Source: Ceratopteris richardii (Eukaryota > Streptophyta > Polypodiopsida > Polypodiales > Pteridaceae). From it: a stretch of 64,000 nt of DNA. The position numbers and the translations under genes are program-made. Every line of letters begins with the position of its first letter. Position 1 is the stretch's first letter. Location: assembly GCA_020310875.1 (NCBI GenBank), contig CM035407.1, positions 64,750,158 to 64,814,157 of the forward strand, in the 5' to 3' direction. Shown here piece by piece: positions 1 to 10,580 of the stretch. Under the pieces are notes generated by a model. It made no database searches. It was not told where the DNA came from and was given only the letters and a program-made list of their open reading frames with translations.

Positions 1-230
1 GAATACAACAACTGCAATATATAAAGATCAGTACATAAGGAAAAACCTAATGTCCGCAAATGAGTGAGTTGGTAAGGAACAAATGTGCCATCACTCTCAG
101 TAGATAAATCTAATAAAGCTCAATGAAGTATCCCTGACATATACTGGCATGACCACTATACATGTCAGAGAAACAAAAAACTGGTACGTGTCATCCTGGA
201 TCATCACATGTTGACCTTGATATCTCAACA
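1..230 (-). mobile_element. Partial copia LTR (family A), running off the left edge
   Basis: Nearly the same sequence recurs at 59961-60187, where it lies beside a tRNA-Met type primer site and copia gag-pol, so it is an LTR read on the minus strand. The LTR 5' end (TGTTGAGATATC) is at 230. The full LTR elsewhere is about 380 bp, so about 150 bp lie outside the window. It was inserted into the RT of an older gypsy element whose coding sequence stops at 231. Whether it is a solo LTR or part of a full element cannot be seen. Confidence 0.85.
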
Positions 231-301
231 CAAATAGCATAACTACATATTCAAAGTGCCCATACCTTGTTCAAAATGATTTCTTCCATTCATCTCCTTC
301 T
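231..301 (-). pseudogene. Old Ty3/gypsy RT fragment stranded between two copia insertions
   Basis: The minus strand reads EGDEWKKSF, a stop, then TRYGHFEYVVMLF. This is the RT stretch that normally follows the reading interrupted at 3947. The piece is bounded at 301/302 by the copia element at 302-3941 and at 230/231 by the family-A LTR. It shows that one gypsy element extended leftward before both insertions. It contains one stop codon. Confidence 0.8.
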
Positions 302-530
302 TGTTGATATATTTAGGTAGTCATGTGTGTGAACACACTAGGACCGCCGGGGCACTTTTTTCCCTCTTTAGGAGGTTTTTTCCCTTGGCTTGTATATACG
401 CCTATTGCCCTAATGGGCTACTTATCTTTGTAAATTCTCTAGTAATACATTCAGTATTGTGTGTTGTGCTCCAAGCTTCTTCTTCTTCCTTGTGTTGTTC
501 GCATGCTTCCACAGATGTCTAACTCCAACA
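302..530 (+). repeat. 5' LTR of copia family B
   Basis: Starts TGTTGATATATTTAGG and ends ACTCCAACA. It matches 3712-3941 almost throughout, with scattered differences such as tcatgtg/tgatgtg and gccgggg/accaggg. The stretch cttgtatatacgcc holds a TATA-like sequence near 389-397. Confidence 0.93.
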
Positions 531-532
531 AT

Positions 533-546
533 TGGTATCAAAGCAG
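533..546 (+). other. Primer-binding site of copia family B
   Basis: TGGTATCAAAGCAG lies 2 nt after the 5' LTR. It resembles the initiator tRNA-Met priming sequence TGGTATCAGAGC used by many copia elements, with one difference. Confidence 0.85.
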
Positions 547-885
547 GCCGTCGCTTCATCTAGGGCACCGTCAACACTCCTCCATTTGCAGTCTTAGATT
601 CGCTTGAAATTTGGTGAGCATACGCAGGGTGTTTCAGAGATCAAAACAACTTTGCTGTGTTGTGCCAAAATCGCGATCTGAGCTCATTTCGACCTCCGAG
701 CGCATTATCGCAGCGCTTGTGTAGGCTATTTTGTCTTTTTGTGCCAAAGGTATATACTAGTTTCTATTCATTAGTATAAGCATCTCAAAGTCTGCTACAA
801 GTGTAGAGGAATTCGTATGGGTAGTTATGTTCAACTTTTTGAGATACAGTCAATTTTCTGCATCGAGGTATCTTAGTCACCGGCC

Positions 886-3637
886 ATGGCTCAAAGCAGT
901 GATGTATTCCGTATGTTGGCTGCTGATGATAAGTTGGATGGTACCAACAAACTTGAGGCACCTGGAAAACATGTTTATGAAGGCTATATTTTGGGCAAAA
1001 TGTAGCGTTCCTCATTTCCAAAAGATGGTTCAGTTTGGGCTACTCAAAAATTGCAGCTTGTACATAGTGATATCTGTGGTCCTATGCAAACACCTTCTTT
1101 TGGAAATTATCTTTACTTCGTGACTTTCATTGATGATTTTTCCAGGCATGCATGGGTATATCCATTGAAGGCAAAGTCTGAAGTGTTCATGTGCTTCAAA
1201 CAGTTTTTGGTTTTGGCTGAAAATCTGTCAGCATGTAAAATGGGCACCCTCCGTTTAGATCGAGGGGGGGAATATATGTCTTCTCACTTTAATGCATTTC
1301 TGGTTGAACATGGGATAAAACACCAGTGTACAGTGCCATATACACCTCAACAGAATGGAGTTGTTGAATGAAAGAACAGGTCACTCATGGAGATGGTGAG
1401 GTGTATGATCAAGAATAAGGCTTTACCACATAGTTTTTGGCTTGAGGCTATCATGTGTGCAGCATATATACTCAACAGGTGTCCCACTAAAGCACTGCAG
1501 TCTATCACTCCATATGAGGCTTGGCATGATCACAAGCCATCTGTTGCTCATCTGCGTTTTTTTTGTTGTTTGGCATATGCATTAGTGCCTGAACAACATC
1601 GTAGAAAATTGGATGATAAAGCAGTAAAATGTATTTTTGTTGGGTACAGTTCTGAAAGTAAAGGCTATCGTCTGTATCATCCACAGACTAAATGCATTCT
1701 GGTTAGCCGTGATGTTGTTTTTGTGGAAGATGCTATTCAGCCATTGCTTTCATGTACTAAGGAGACATCTGTTAGCTCCGAAGACATGTATGATACTTTG
1801 CTGCCTCTTTTTACAGGTGGATAGTCTAGTGCGTCCCAATGAGGCAACTTCTCAACCTTTGCAGGTTTCATGTGATGATGCAGATCATTCCATTTTTGAT
1901 GCAGATTTACATGACATACTAGTTGATGAGAGAGCTGATATTGAGTAGGCAAAAACTATGCCAAAATGGCTGGTGTCGACTTTGCGTGACAACAAATTAG
2001 ATGCACATCTGTCATATCGTACTCGCTCAGGCTCTCATAGTGCCTCTTTTGCATCAGATTGTTATGTTATGGCTGCATCTAGTCTCTGTGATGAGAATGA
2101 GCCTGTTTCGTTTGATGAAACACAAAATTTAGAAAATTGGATGGCTGCTATGCAATCTGAATATGATCCTATAATGAAGAATGGTACTTGGTCTTTATGT
2201 GACTTTCCTCCAGGCAAGAAGGCCATTGGCACTAAGTGGGTATACGAGCTGAAGCATAAACCGGATGGTACAGTTGATAGGTATAAGGCTAGGCTTGTTG
2301 CAAAGGGTTATGCACAAGAAAGAGGCATTGATTTTGATGAGACCTTTGCACCTACATGCCATATGACTACTATTTGGAGCATGTGTGCACTTGCAGCTCA
2401 TCATGGTTGGAATGTACATCAGTTGAACATTAAAACAACATTTCTGAATGGTGATTTGCATGAAGAAGTGTATGTTTTTCAGCCTCGTGGCTTTGTGCAG
2501 AAAGGGCATGAAAACCACGTGTGCAGGTTAAAGAAGGCATTATATGGTTTAAAGCAAGCACCACGTGCTTGGTATGAGAAGATACATGCCTATCTGATTG
2601 CACATGGTTTTGAGAACAGTCCAACTGAAAGCACCTTATATGTTAAACGTGCTAATGATGTGCTTCTGATAATTGTTGTCTATGTTGATGACATGCTGTT
2701 CACTGGTCCTATTGAGAAGCATATTGCTGATTTTAAGGCTGATTTGCATGCCTCATTTGAGATGTCTGATTTGGGGCATTTGCATCACTATTTGGGCATT
2801 CAATTTATGCACGTTGATGGTGGAATGGCATTGTGTCAAACGAAGTATATTGATACATTATTGCAGCGTTTTGTCCTTGAAGACTATAAGCCTATTGCCA
2901 CTCCTATGGAGACAGGTTTACAATTGAGTCTTCATGATGCTAGAGATGCATTTGATGTTGTTCTCTATCAGCAAGCTGTTGGATGTTTGATTTACTTATG
3001 CATTACTCGGCCAGATATTCAGTTTGTTGTCTCACAGATGGGCAGGTTTATGCATTGCCCAAGAGTCAAGCATTGGCAGGCGGTTAAGCGCATCTTTTGC
3101 TACTTGAGTGGTACTCGGCTACTTGGGTTGTTTCATCCCAAGGGGGGATCACTACCGCTAGATTTGCATGCTTTTTCTGACTCTGATTGTGCTGGTTGCA
3201 ATGACACTCGTGTGTCCACTAGTGGCTTTTGCTTCATGCTTGGTAGCTCATGTATATCTTGGTTGAGCAAGAAGTAGCCTACTATGGCCACTTCCAGTTG
3301 TGAGGCTGAGTATAGGGCAGCTTTCACAGTGACTGTTGAGTGTGTCTGGCTCAGATACCTTATGGCTGATTTGGGTATTGGTCAGACTTGTGCCACCACC
3401 ATCTTCACTGACAGTCGGAGCGCATTGGCAATTGCGAGGAACCCTGTGTTCCATGCTCGCACTAAGCACATTGAGGTGCATTATCACTATGTCAGGGAGA
3501 GGTTCTCTACTGGGAAGATCAGCTTGGCATATGTTCCCACGCAGGAGAACATTGTAGACCCTTTCACGAAGGTTCTGCCTAGGGAGAAGTTTGAAGCTTT
3601 CCGCAAAGCTTTGGGCTTACTTCCTTTTGTGGAGTGA
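886..3637 (+). pseudogene. Copia gag-pol, internally deleted and broken
   Basis: The reading starts at ATG 886 (MAQSSDVFRMLAADDK, a gag start). After about 25 codons it jumps, still in frame, to the pre-integrase/integrase boundary (QLVHSDICGPM near 1051), so gag, protease and the zinc-binding region are lost. The integrase core follows (TFIDDFSRHAWVYPLK, DRGGEY, TPQQNGVVE), then the RT (YVDDM near 2685) and RNase H (TSSCEAEYRA at 3290). In-frame stops are TAG 1003, TGA 1369 and TAG 3275; a frame change lies near 1810-1824 and another stop at 1946. The stops at 1003, 1369 and 3275 look like C-to-T changes of CAG or CGA codons, as expected from cytosine methylation. It cannot make a functional polyprotein. 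Confidence 0.92.
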
Positions 3638-3701
3638 TTTCCACGTAGATTGGCACTTCCTTATACATGAGTGCCAGCTCCTTGTTCACTGCATCACTCC
3701 C

Positions 3702-3711
3702 AGGGGGGATT
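3702..3711 (+). other. Polypurine tract of copia family B
   Basis: AGGGGGGATT lies directly before the 3' LTR start TGTTGATAT at 3712, the expected place for plus-strand priming. Confidence 0.8.
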
Positions 3712-3941
3712 TGTTGATATATTTAGGTAGTGATGTGTGTGAACGCACTAGGAACACCAGGGCACTTTTTTCCCTCTTTAGGAGTTTTTTTTCCCCCGGC
3801 TTGTATATACACCTATTGCCCTAATGGGCTACTTATCTTTGTACATTCTCTAGTAATACATTCAGTATTGTGTGTTGTGCTCCAAGCTTCTTCTTCTTTC
3901 TTGTGCTGTTCGCGTGCTTCCACAGACATCTAACTCCAACA
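3712..3941 (+). repeat. 3' LTR of copia family B
   Basis: Pairs with 302-530. It is followed at once by CTTCT (3942-3946), the second copy of the target duplication. Confidence 0.93.
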
Positions 3942-5509
3942 CTTCTCTGATCCTAACAAGGTTGTAAGCTCCTCGAAGGCCAATCTTTGTGAAGAGTTTT
4001 GCTTTCGTGAGGCATTCCAAGAGCTTTGATATGAGTGGTAGAGGGTATGTGTTCTCTATAGTGACTTTATTCAATGCTCGATAGTCTACACACATCCGGA
4101 GAGTCCCATCCTTCTTCTTTACAAATAAAATAGGGGCTCCTGCTGGAAACTCTGAGTGTTTGATAAATCCCTTTGCTAGATTCTCATGAATGTTCTTGCG
4201 TACTTCTGTAAGTTCCTTTGGGGATAGTCTATAGATTGGTCCAAAGGGTGGTTGTGCTCCCTCTTGAAGATCTATGGGACAATCATAAGGTCTATGCTCT
4301 GGGAGGATATCTGCATTCTTCTTTTCAGAAACATCTTCAAAGCCTTTGTACTGATTGGGTAGCTGCACTGGATCATCTTTCTTGGATTCTTGAGTTGGTA
4401 TGGCATAGATCATATATGTCAGTTCCTTCCTTACTGCATGTATGAAGGCCTTGGCTCTAACGTATGTTGGGTTCTTTTGGATATCTTGATGGGTGATTTT
4501 ATTCTTTTCCCAATTGATTTCTGGATTATGCTTCTTTAACCAAGGCATTCCAATGATAACTAGATGTATTGGGCTCGATATAACATTGAAACATATGTGG
4601 TATTCATGGTCACCAAGGTGTACTCTTAATGGTGTGGTTTCCATGGTTATATTCCTAGATGTTAGAGGTCGTCCATCTACTACTTGAGCTACTATTGGTT
4701 TGTTCTTTCGAAGTACATGAATTCCATGTTTCTTAACCAATCCTTCATCAATGAAACATGAGGAGGCTCTTGAATCTACTAGGGCTGTAAGCGAAAGGGT
4801 CTTCTTGGGCATGATCAACTTGACAGGTGCAAGACATGTTTCTATGGGTGTAGCTAGAATTATGAGACCCTTTCTTATATCATGGTCCAGTTGTACAGTC
4901 TCTTTTACAACTGGACTTCCTCGTTTCCCTGCTCTACAAGGGTGGCTGCAACTCTGGAGTTTGTTCTCTTGTTGGGAGAATTAACTGCAATATGCCCAGG
5001 GTTTCCATAATAGAGGCATAACTTGTTATCTCTCCTTCTTTGTTTCGCTTATGGTGTTAGAGGCTGGAACCTAGCTACATCTATTTGCATAGGTTCAGGC
5101 ATAGACTCATCTTTAGGAGTGGGCTAGAGGGGTTTCCATTGGCGAGGTTTTCCTTCTACTTGTTTTTCTTGTTTCCTTTCAAAAATTCGGTTATCACATT
5201 GAATATCTTGCATGATGTATTCATTCAATGTCTTAACCTCTGGCATCGTGAGCATAAGGTCCTTCACATCATCTCTTAAACCCCATGTAAATTGTCTTAT
5301 GAAATAATATTCATGCCAAGTGAGATCACATATCAACCTCCTAAATTTTGATGCATAGGTAGAGGTAGGGCAGTTACCTTGATGTAACTTCCAAAGTTTT
5401 GTTTCTGCCACTCGACTTGTGTCTACATCTCCAAATGTGGCAGTGAGTTCTCAAAGAAACACCTCATAGTCCTGAAGTACTGCCATGTTCTTCTCCAAGA
5501 TTGGGGCAA
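3942..5509 (-). pseudogene. Old Ty3/gypsy gag (C-terminal part), zinc knuckle, protease and RT start
   Basis: On the minus strand from 5509 downward: gag (retrotrans_gag-like, with TYASKFRRLICDLTWHEY), then a decayed zinc knuckle ([15 protein letters not shown], with Tyr and Ser where Cys is expected) near 5020. A protease ([11 protein letters not shown], Gly of the DSG replaced by Arg) lies near 4780, and the RT start ([20 protein letters not shown]) near 4100. The first catalytic Asp region reads [11 protein letters not shown], with Gly where Asp is expected. Several stops interrupt the frame. The reading breaks at 3942-3946, where the family-B copia element landed, and resumes at 301-231. 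The upstream part of gag is at 22187-22565, displaced 16.7 kb by the giant gypsy insertion. Confidence 0.88.
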
Positions 5510-5514
5510 ACCAT

Positions 5515-6094
5515 TGTAGCTCAGTGATGAGTAGCACCTCCTTTAATGTCAATCCGGGAAGACATGAGGATGGTATGAAGACCTCGAGCAAGTGACGGCA
5601 CAAGTGCGTGAGTGAGAAGCACACTAACATGCACACACATACACACACACGCGCACACACGGCAAGAACAAAGAGAGTAAGACAATGGAATCACTTCTAT
5701 TGCAACAAAGTTCTCATACAAGCTCAAAACTACAAGAAGCTTTTTTTAAAAATGAGCTCTCTAGCTCTATTTATAGTTTTTGACTAGCTTTGGCCCTGTC
5801 CAGACCTAGTGTCCGGCCTAGTTAAAAATTAGGTTCCAGGGCTTATTTGAGGGCCCAAACGAGATCTAAAAATTATGAAAATTGACAGGCAACTACTTCT
5901 AAGGCTCCCCAAGCTCGAGGACTCCTCGGCTTGTACAAAATGGAGCTACAAAAAGATGAAATGATATTTACAAGGGTTTGTAGTGATGAGAATCACTTTA
6001 AAATGATGTGAGGGTTTTGAAAAAAATAAAGGGTTGCCTCAGTGCTAGATCTGCATGTGTGTCCGTACTTGCTTCTTCCCGTATACTGTCAACA
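5515..6094 (-). repeat. 3' LTR of the giant gypsy element
   Basis: 580 bp. On the minus strand it starts TGTTGACAGTATACGG and ends GAGCTACA. A TATA box (TATAAATA, minus strand) is at 5768-5775, about 320 bp into the LTR, and a short CA-rich run lies near 5630-5660. It matches 21607-22186. Confidence 0.96.
5768..5775 (-). promoter_or_regulatory. TATA box in the 3' LTR
   Basis: TATAAATA on the minus strand, in the context CTATAAATAGAGC. The same box is present in the 5' LTR at 21860-21867, where it would drive the genomic RNA. Confidence 0.6.
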
Positions 6095-6110
6095 CTCTCC
6101 CCCCCCTAGG
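6095..6110 (-). other. Polypurine tract of the giant gypsy element, overlapping a stop codon
   Basis: The minus strand reads CCTAGGGGGGGGAGAG directly before the 3' LTR. The TAG stop of the third ORF (6106-6108) is part of this run, so the ORF fills the space up to the LTR with no untranslated gap. Confidence 0.85.
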
Positions 6111-9100
6111 GTCTGTCGCCTCTGACAGACCTTTGCTCTGCGGGTTGATCAATATAGTTCTGGAGAATGTCAGCTCCCACCTCATGTTCTTTGATTCGCA
6201 GCCCTCGGATCAGGTCTCTCTGCAGGGTATCCCAATTGACTGGGCCCGGTATGTCCGTCTGTGGCGTTGTGTAGAGTTCTGAGTGCATCGTTTGTTCGCA
6301 TGCAAAGAGGTGTAACAAATGGGTGGGCCGTGGCGCGAACACCTCTGAGTGTGCTTCCCAGAATCCCGTGGTGAACATTTCATCGAACGTTTGCTTGTAG
6401 CAGGCAGGGAGATATCTGATGCGTGCGTGCCATGCGTAAGCCACTCGTATGCTCGGGGTTGTGCTCATATCATATAGCAGGTCGTAGTTACCATTAATAA
6501 ACCCGGGAATAGGAGGTTGAATACGGCATACATTGCGAAAAGTTTTGAGTACGACCTGCATCATATCAAAGATCTTGAGCATCATCTGGGCAGCGACATC
6601 TGGCATGGGGTGGAGACGTGGTATCCAATGTCTGATGGTTGCCATCATGTATGACACCGTGGGAGTACCGGTTGGGGGAGCGATGGCGGGGTAATTGAGC
6701 CATTCTTTGCAATTGGCATTGTTCTTGACTTTGATTGCAAATGACTTCCATGTCCTTCTCCGTTGTACTGGTCCATAGCAATTGTTATACTTTAAATGCA
6801 TGGGTGCGTGGTCCCATGTTCGTAGCATCTCGGGATAGGTCTCCAATAGCTTTTGCCTCCAGATGGGTTGATGTATTCTCCCTTTGCGCGCCTCCTCTGG
6901 AATGTCCTCCGGTTCAAATTGCGTTGCGAACGTTGGGTACTTGTTGGTCTTACGTTTGATCTCAGCGTTGTAGTCTGCCAACAGTACAAAGTATGGTTTA
7001 TATTGTAATTCTGAGCTGGTGATTAGTCTTCTAGGAGCCAGCTGTCTGAAGTATTCTGATTGAAGTATGGTTTCTTCAATGGTCTTCATGGCCAACATCT
7101 GGTAGGTGATACGTTCTTCCTGAGTCTGCCCCATTTCTTCTACCTGTTTCATCCATGCCGATGGGGGTTCCTCATAAGTGTCCTGTCCCTCCTCAGTGGT
7201 TGTGCCTCCTGGAAAAGGTTGAGGCTCATAGTTCTCTTCATATGCTTCCGCCACTGGAATAATAACTTCTTCCTCTTCCATGGGTTGCTCAGGTGGGGAA
7301 GGAGGTCGCTCGTACTGCATCAACTTCAATTTTAATTCTGCCACCTGTTGCTGTAGCTCCAGTACGTCATTGGTCGTTGAATGTTCAGGTTCACGTGAAG
7401 TAGCAGCGTCGGTCATCTCTTTAGGTTCCCGTTGGTGGGGTGTAGACTCTTGGGTTCTCTGTAGGTCCTTCAGTTGGTCGGCAAGCTGATCATGTGCTTC
7501 TAAAAGATTGGCATAAGTTTCCAAGATCTGTTGTATGCTTTCTGAGGGAACAGCTTGAAATTTAGCCGGGTCTATGGGTGCTCCCGGGGTGTTCTCCATG
7601 GCAGCCTCGAGGTTCTCTTGGTTTTGTTGTTGAAGCCGTCTGTTCTCTTCTTGAGCTGCCGCCAGATGTCGTCGTAGCAAGGCCATGTTTCGTTGAAGCC
7701 TTGCATTGCGGCCCATTTGATCTCGCAGCTGTTCCTCCATGGCTTTGCTCTTTTCCTTATGCCTCGCTTCGAGTTGTGCATTTGCATGTTCGAGGGCGGA
7801 TATTTTGCTTTGCGACTCCGTATGACTGGACTCCAGAGCATTGACACGCTCTTGGAGTGTTGCCGAGAGGGTGCCAAGCTCCTTGTTATTTTCTTCCAAT
7901 AACTTATATTCCTGTTTAAGCTGAGTGGCAGCTTCAAGCATGGTGTCGAGTGCAAGACTAAATGAGGTGGATGCAGGGTTAAGGATGGGAGATGCAGGGG
8001 GTTGGGAAGTGGGAATGGGGAAGGTGGATGTTGTGCCTACCGTGTGTGGAAGTGGTGATGTGAGTGTAATAACCTGTGATGGTGTTGTGAGAACAGTGGT
8101 GGTGGGTGATCCAGCGGATGGTGAGATGTCCATGGGGTCGGACATGAGAGAGTGTGATTCGTGAAATGTGAACACCGGGATGGTGGGTGGTGTGATAGTG
8201 GTGGCCGTGAATGTGGGGGAGTGAATTTGGGGAAGGGACTTTTTATTATGTTCATCAACCTGTTGAAGAATGTTTACAAGTTGGGTCCAGAAGGAGGGTT
8301 GGGTGAGTAGTGTGGTGCCCGAGGCAGTTACAAGGGACGGGGTAGGTAGAGTTTGGGAGGGAGGAATTGGAGGGTTGGAAGGTAAAGGAAGGGAGAGAGT
8401 CGGTCTAGTGACAGATGGTTGTCCAAAGGCATGGAGGAAGGAAGGGTGACTTAGTTGGGGTTCAAAAATCTGAGTGACAGAGATGGATGAGGGTGAAGGA
8501 AGGAAAGTGGAAACGGGGGTGTGTACAATGGTCGCACTATAGGAGGATAATGGTTGTGTAGAAAGACACGTGGAGAGAGGTTCTGAGGGTGGGATAGGAG
8601 ATGGTGGGGGGGATGGCGCATGCGTAATTTCCTCCGGTTCATCATTGGGTCTAGGGCTAATCATGTGAACATCTTCTGATGTGGACGTAGCTAATGCGGT
8701 AGATACTTCCATCTGAATCATCTTTCCTTGTCGGGGCCGTGTATCAATTCTTCTTTGATCATAAACAGGGTTTTCGCGATAGACCAAGGTTCTCATTGCT
8801 TCACTGATGCCACAGGTGTCCGCCAAAAGATTTAGCGATTCTACAAAATGGGGGTCGATATTCTCCGACTGCAGCATCTGGTTTACTAGGGCCCTATTTG
8901 CTTCTTCTGACATTTTATGGCGTCGTTGTACCTGCTTGATTGTTCGGTATAGTCGTTTGAGCTGTGCCGTATATGCAGGGGCTTCCTCTTCACTCTCTTC
9001 TGGGTCATCTCTTGGTGCCTTCTCCTGAGCTTGTGTGCTTAGTCTCTGAGGAAGTTGTGCCACTCCTATCTCCTGTACGCTGCTTGTCTCGCCTCGTGCA

Positions 9101-10350
9101 TGTTCTCTTTGGGCTGATGTCCCCGGATCGACATTGTCAGGGCAACCTTCACTGTCTGATAGATGGGCCGTCTGCAGGAATGTTTCAAAATCAAAGTTTG
9201 GATCCTCGGTGAAGGTGGCCATAGCTGCAAATTCTGCGTCAGTAGGTAGTGGAGGGGCAGAAGGGGTGGGCTGTACTCCCTCTCTTGGTTGAGACTCTTG
9301 GAGATGGATTGTGAAAGGTGCCACTTGGACTTCTTCTCTAGTGGAGACTTCGGCGGTGGCTTCTGGAGGGATCAGGACCTGTGAAAGGGATCCACGCATT
9401 CTTTTTGCAGGTTGACTCCCTGACTTTCGCCCTTTGAACAGCTCCAGGTGTGCATACTTTAGGGCTCGGGCAACTGGCACGTCATATGCAAGACATCTGT
9501 AGATGATTCTTGTCAGCGCACAACAACCATGTAGAGTGGGCTTCCTCACTCCCCGCTTGCCTGCCTCATACACTTGATCTAAGATCCATACCGGCATCTT
9601 AATGGGTAAGCTTCCGGTCTCTGCTAGATACAGCCCGTACCATATCTTCTTGTGAGGCTGAGTGAAACGGTCTTGAGCGGGAAATGCAAAGTGCTGGAGA
9701 CACATCCGCAAGGGTATGGCGATGTTGGGGGTGAGGGCGCACATTTCTTTGAGCTTCTTGATTCTATTGCTTTTCATTGATTCTGGTATTAATGGGTCGC
9801 GATCTGAAGGCACATGAGTGCCATACATTTGAAGGGCTTCCCTGATTAACGTTACATTTAGTTCAAACTTCCTCATCTCCTCCAGATTGGATAAGGAGGG
9901 CACCCAGAATGTGCCTGAGTGATCTTTATCCCCGGTAGGTTTCAACGTAGCAATCAAGTAGTAGCACCTGAGGAAGTCGGGTTTAGGTAGAGCTGCACTG
10001 AAGTAAGCTTGTAGTCCTGCCTTTTGCCAGATATCTTGAAGTGGAGCTGCATTCTGTAAGGTCTCAAATTCTCTTGAAAAGAACTGGAAGGTCCACCAAA
10101 CCCCTCCACACTCCATCTTAGACTCCCAGATGTGATCTGCGTCTCCCAAATCCCCTGGCATTTCATTGAACCAATGGGAGTGCCCTTTTACTCTTTCGGT
10201 TAGTCCATTGGGTGGATCTGGAATAGGAATCCTTCGCACATTCAAGAATTCTTCAGGCCGAGCTGTTGGTGGAGCTTCCACTGGCATGGCATCCCAATTG
10301 ATAGGAGCACCAGATCCTGCCTGAGAGCTTGTGCCTGCCGCGGTTGCCAT
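6106..10350 (-). CDS. Third ORF of the giant gypsy element (1414 aa), function unknown
   Basis: An uninterrupted ORF downstream of pol, in the position where env or other extra ORFs sit in some plant gypsy elements. I do not recognise a family. Residues 1-310 look globular and rich in aromatics (for example GGVWWTFQFFSREFETL, KKIWYGLYLAETGSLP). Residues about 320-560 are charged and include an acidic run. Residues 560-790 are Pro/Ser/Thr-rich. Residues about 800-930 and 955-1010 are heptad-rich with many Glu, Gln and Leu, a probable coiled coil. Residues about 1085-1414 form a second globular part with many Trp, Tyr and His. I see no signal peptide or clear membrane segment, so a classical envelope protein is unlikely; a gag-like or structural role is possible. 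The N-terminal part loosely recalls plant-transposon proteins found beside Athila-type elements (low confidence). A splice-acceptor-like site lies just upstream of the ATG, and the stop codon lies in the purine tract. Confidence 0.85.
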   Translation of the reverse strand: MATAAGTSSQAGSGAPINWDAMPVEAPPTARPEEFLNVRRIPIPDPPNGLTERVKGHSHWFNEMPGDLGDADHIWESKMECGGVWWTFQFFSREFETLQNAAPLQDIWQKAGLQAYFSAALPKPDFLRCYYLIATLKPTGDKDHSGTFWVPSLSNLEEMRKFELNVTLIREALQMYGTHVPSDRDPLIPESMKSNRIKKLKEMCALTPNIAIPLRMCLQHFAFPAQDRFTQPHKKIWYGLYLAETGSLPIKMPVWILDQVYEAGKRGVRKPTLHGCCALTRIIYRCLAYDVPVARALKYAHLELFKGRKSGSQPAKRMRGSLSQVLIPPEATAEVSTREEVQVAPFTIHLQESQPREGVQPTPSAPPLPTDAEFAAMATFTEDPNFDFETFLQTAHLSDSEGCPDNVDPGTSAQREHARGETSSVQEIGVAQLPQRLSTQAQEKAPRDDPEESEEEAPAYTAQLKRLYRTIKQVQRRHKMSEEANRALVNQMLQSENIDPHFVESLNLLADTCGISEAMRTLVYRENPVYDQRRIDTRPRQGKMIQMEVSTALATSTSEDVHMISPRPNDEPEEITHAPSPPPSPIPPSEPLSTCLSTQPLSSYSATIVHTPVSTFLPSPSSISVTQIFEPQLSHPSFLHAFGQPSVTRPTLSLPLPSNPPIPPSQTLPTPSLVTASGTTLLTQPSFWTQLVNILQQVDEHNKKSLPQIHSPTFTATTITPPTIPVFTFHESHSLMSDPMDISPSAGSPTTTVLTTPSQVITLTSPLPHTVGTTSTFPIPTSQPPASPILNPASTSFSLALDTMLEAATQLKQEYKLLEENNKELGTLSATLQERVNALESSHTESQSKISALEHANAQLEARHKEKSKAMEEQLRDQMGRNARLQRNMALLRRHLAAAQEENRRLQQQNQENLEAAMENTPGAPIDPAKFQAVPSESIQQILETYANLLEAHDQLADQLKDLQRTQESTPHQREPKEMTDAATSREPEHSTTNDVLELQQQVAELKLKLMQYERPPSPPEQPMEEEEVIIPVAEAYEENYEPQPFPGGTTTEEGQDTYEEPPSAWMKQVEEMGQTQEERITYQMLAMKTIEETILQSEYFRQLAPRRLITSSELQYKPYFVLLADYNAEIKRKTNKYPTFATQFEPEDIPEEARKGRIHQPIWRQKLLETYPEMLRTWDHAPMHLKYNNCYGPVQRRRTWKSFAIKVKNNANCKEWLNYPAIAPPTGTPTVSYMMATIRHWIPRLHPMPDVAAQMMLKIFDMMQVVLKTFRNVCRIQPPIPGFINGNYDLLYDMSTTPSIRVAYAWHARIRYLPACYKQTFDEMFTTGFWEAHSEVFAPRPTHLLHLFACEQTMHSELYTTPQTDIPGPVNWDTLQRDLIRGLRIKEHEVGADILQNYIDQPAEQRSVRGDRP

Positions 10351-10580
10351 GAGAGTAGGTTGCTTATCTGTTGGAAGACGAAAGGCACATTAGTGTTGCA
10401 TAGGAAATAAGATGTAATGGTGTTCCCTTCTCAATACTAACATGACAATCCCGGAGGTCAGGGGTTAGTGGTGAGGTGTTTATGATATGTGTGAGTGGTG
10501 ATTAAAGGTCAGTGTCATCCTAGATGCATACTTTGGTTATGCAATGGGCTCGGAATGCTCCTGTGTTAGTGTGGACGGAT
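10351..10580 (-). other. Spacer between gag-pol and the third ORF, with splice-acceptor-like signal
   Basis: 230 bp without coding potential. On the minus strand a branch-like CTAAT (about 10390-10394), a pyrimidine-rich run and CCAACAG ending at 10368 precede the ATG at 10350 by 17 nt. This fits a 3' splice site for a spliced mRNA carrying the third ORF. A matching donor-like GTAAGT is in the leader at 21519-21524. Confidence 0.55.

Larger units (their letters stand above)
302..3941 (+). mobile_element. Ty1/copia LTR retrotransposon (family B), internally deleted, with TSD
   Basis: Two LTRs (302-530 and 3712-3941, about 230 bp each) share the ends TGTTGATATAT and CTCCAACA. A primer-binding site TGGTATCAAAGC follows the 5' LTR and a purine tract precedes the 3' LTR. 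The 5-bp target duplication CTTCT is at 297-301 and 3942-3946. The element is only 3.64 kb because most of gag, protease and the integrase zinc region are deleted. It sits inside the RT gene of an older minus-strand gypsy element. Relatives of the family are at 23.3-23.6 kb (minus strand), 31.4-39.5 kb and 44.2-44.7 kb. Confidence 0.95.

Noticed and set aside
785..1123. Small ORFs overlapping the copia B leader
   Set aside because: They are alternative frames of the gag start (ATG 886) and carry no recognisable domain.
8037..8645. Overlapping minus-strand ORFs rich in Pro, His and Ser
   Set aside because: They are other frames of the Pro/Ser/Thr-rich middle of the 1414-codon ORF, which is open across the whole stretch.
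6106..10350. Classical envelope gene
   Set aside because: No signal peptide, no convincing membrane segment, and no furin-like site seen. Position alone is not enough.
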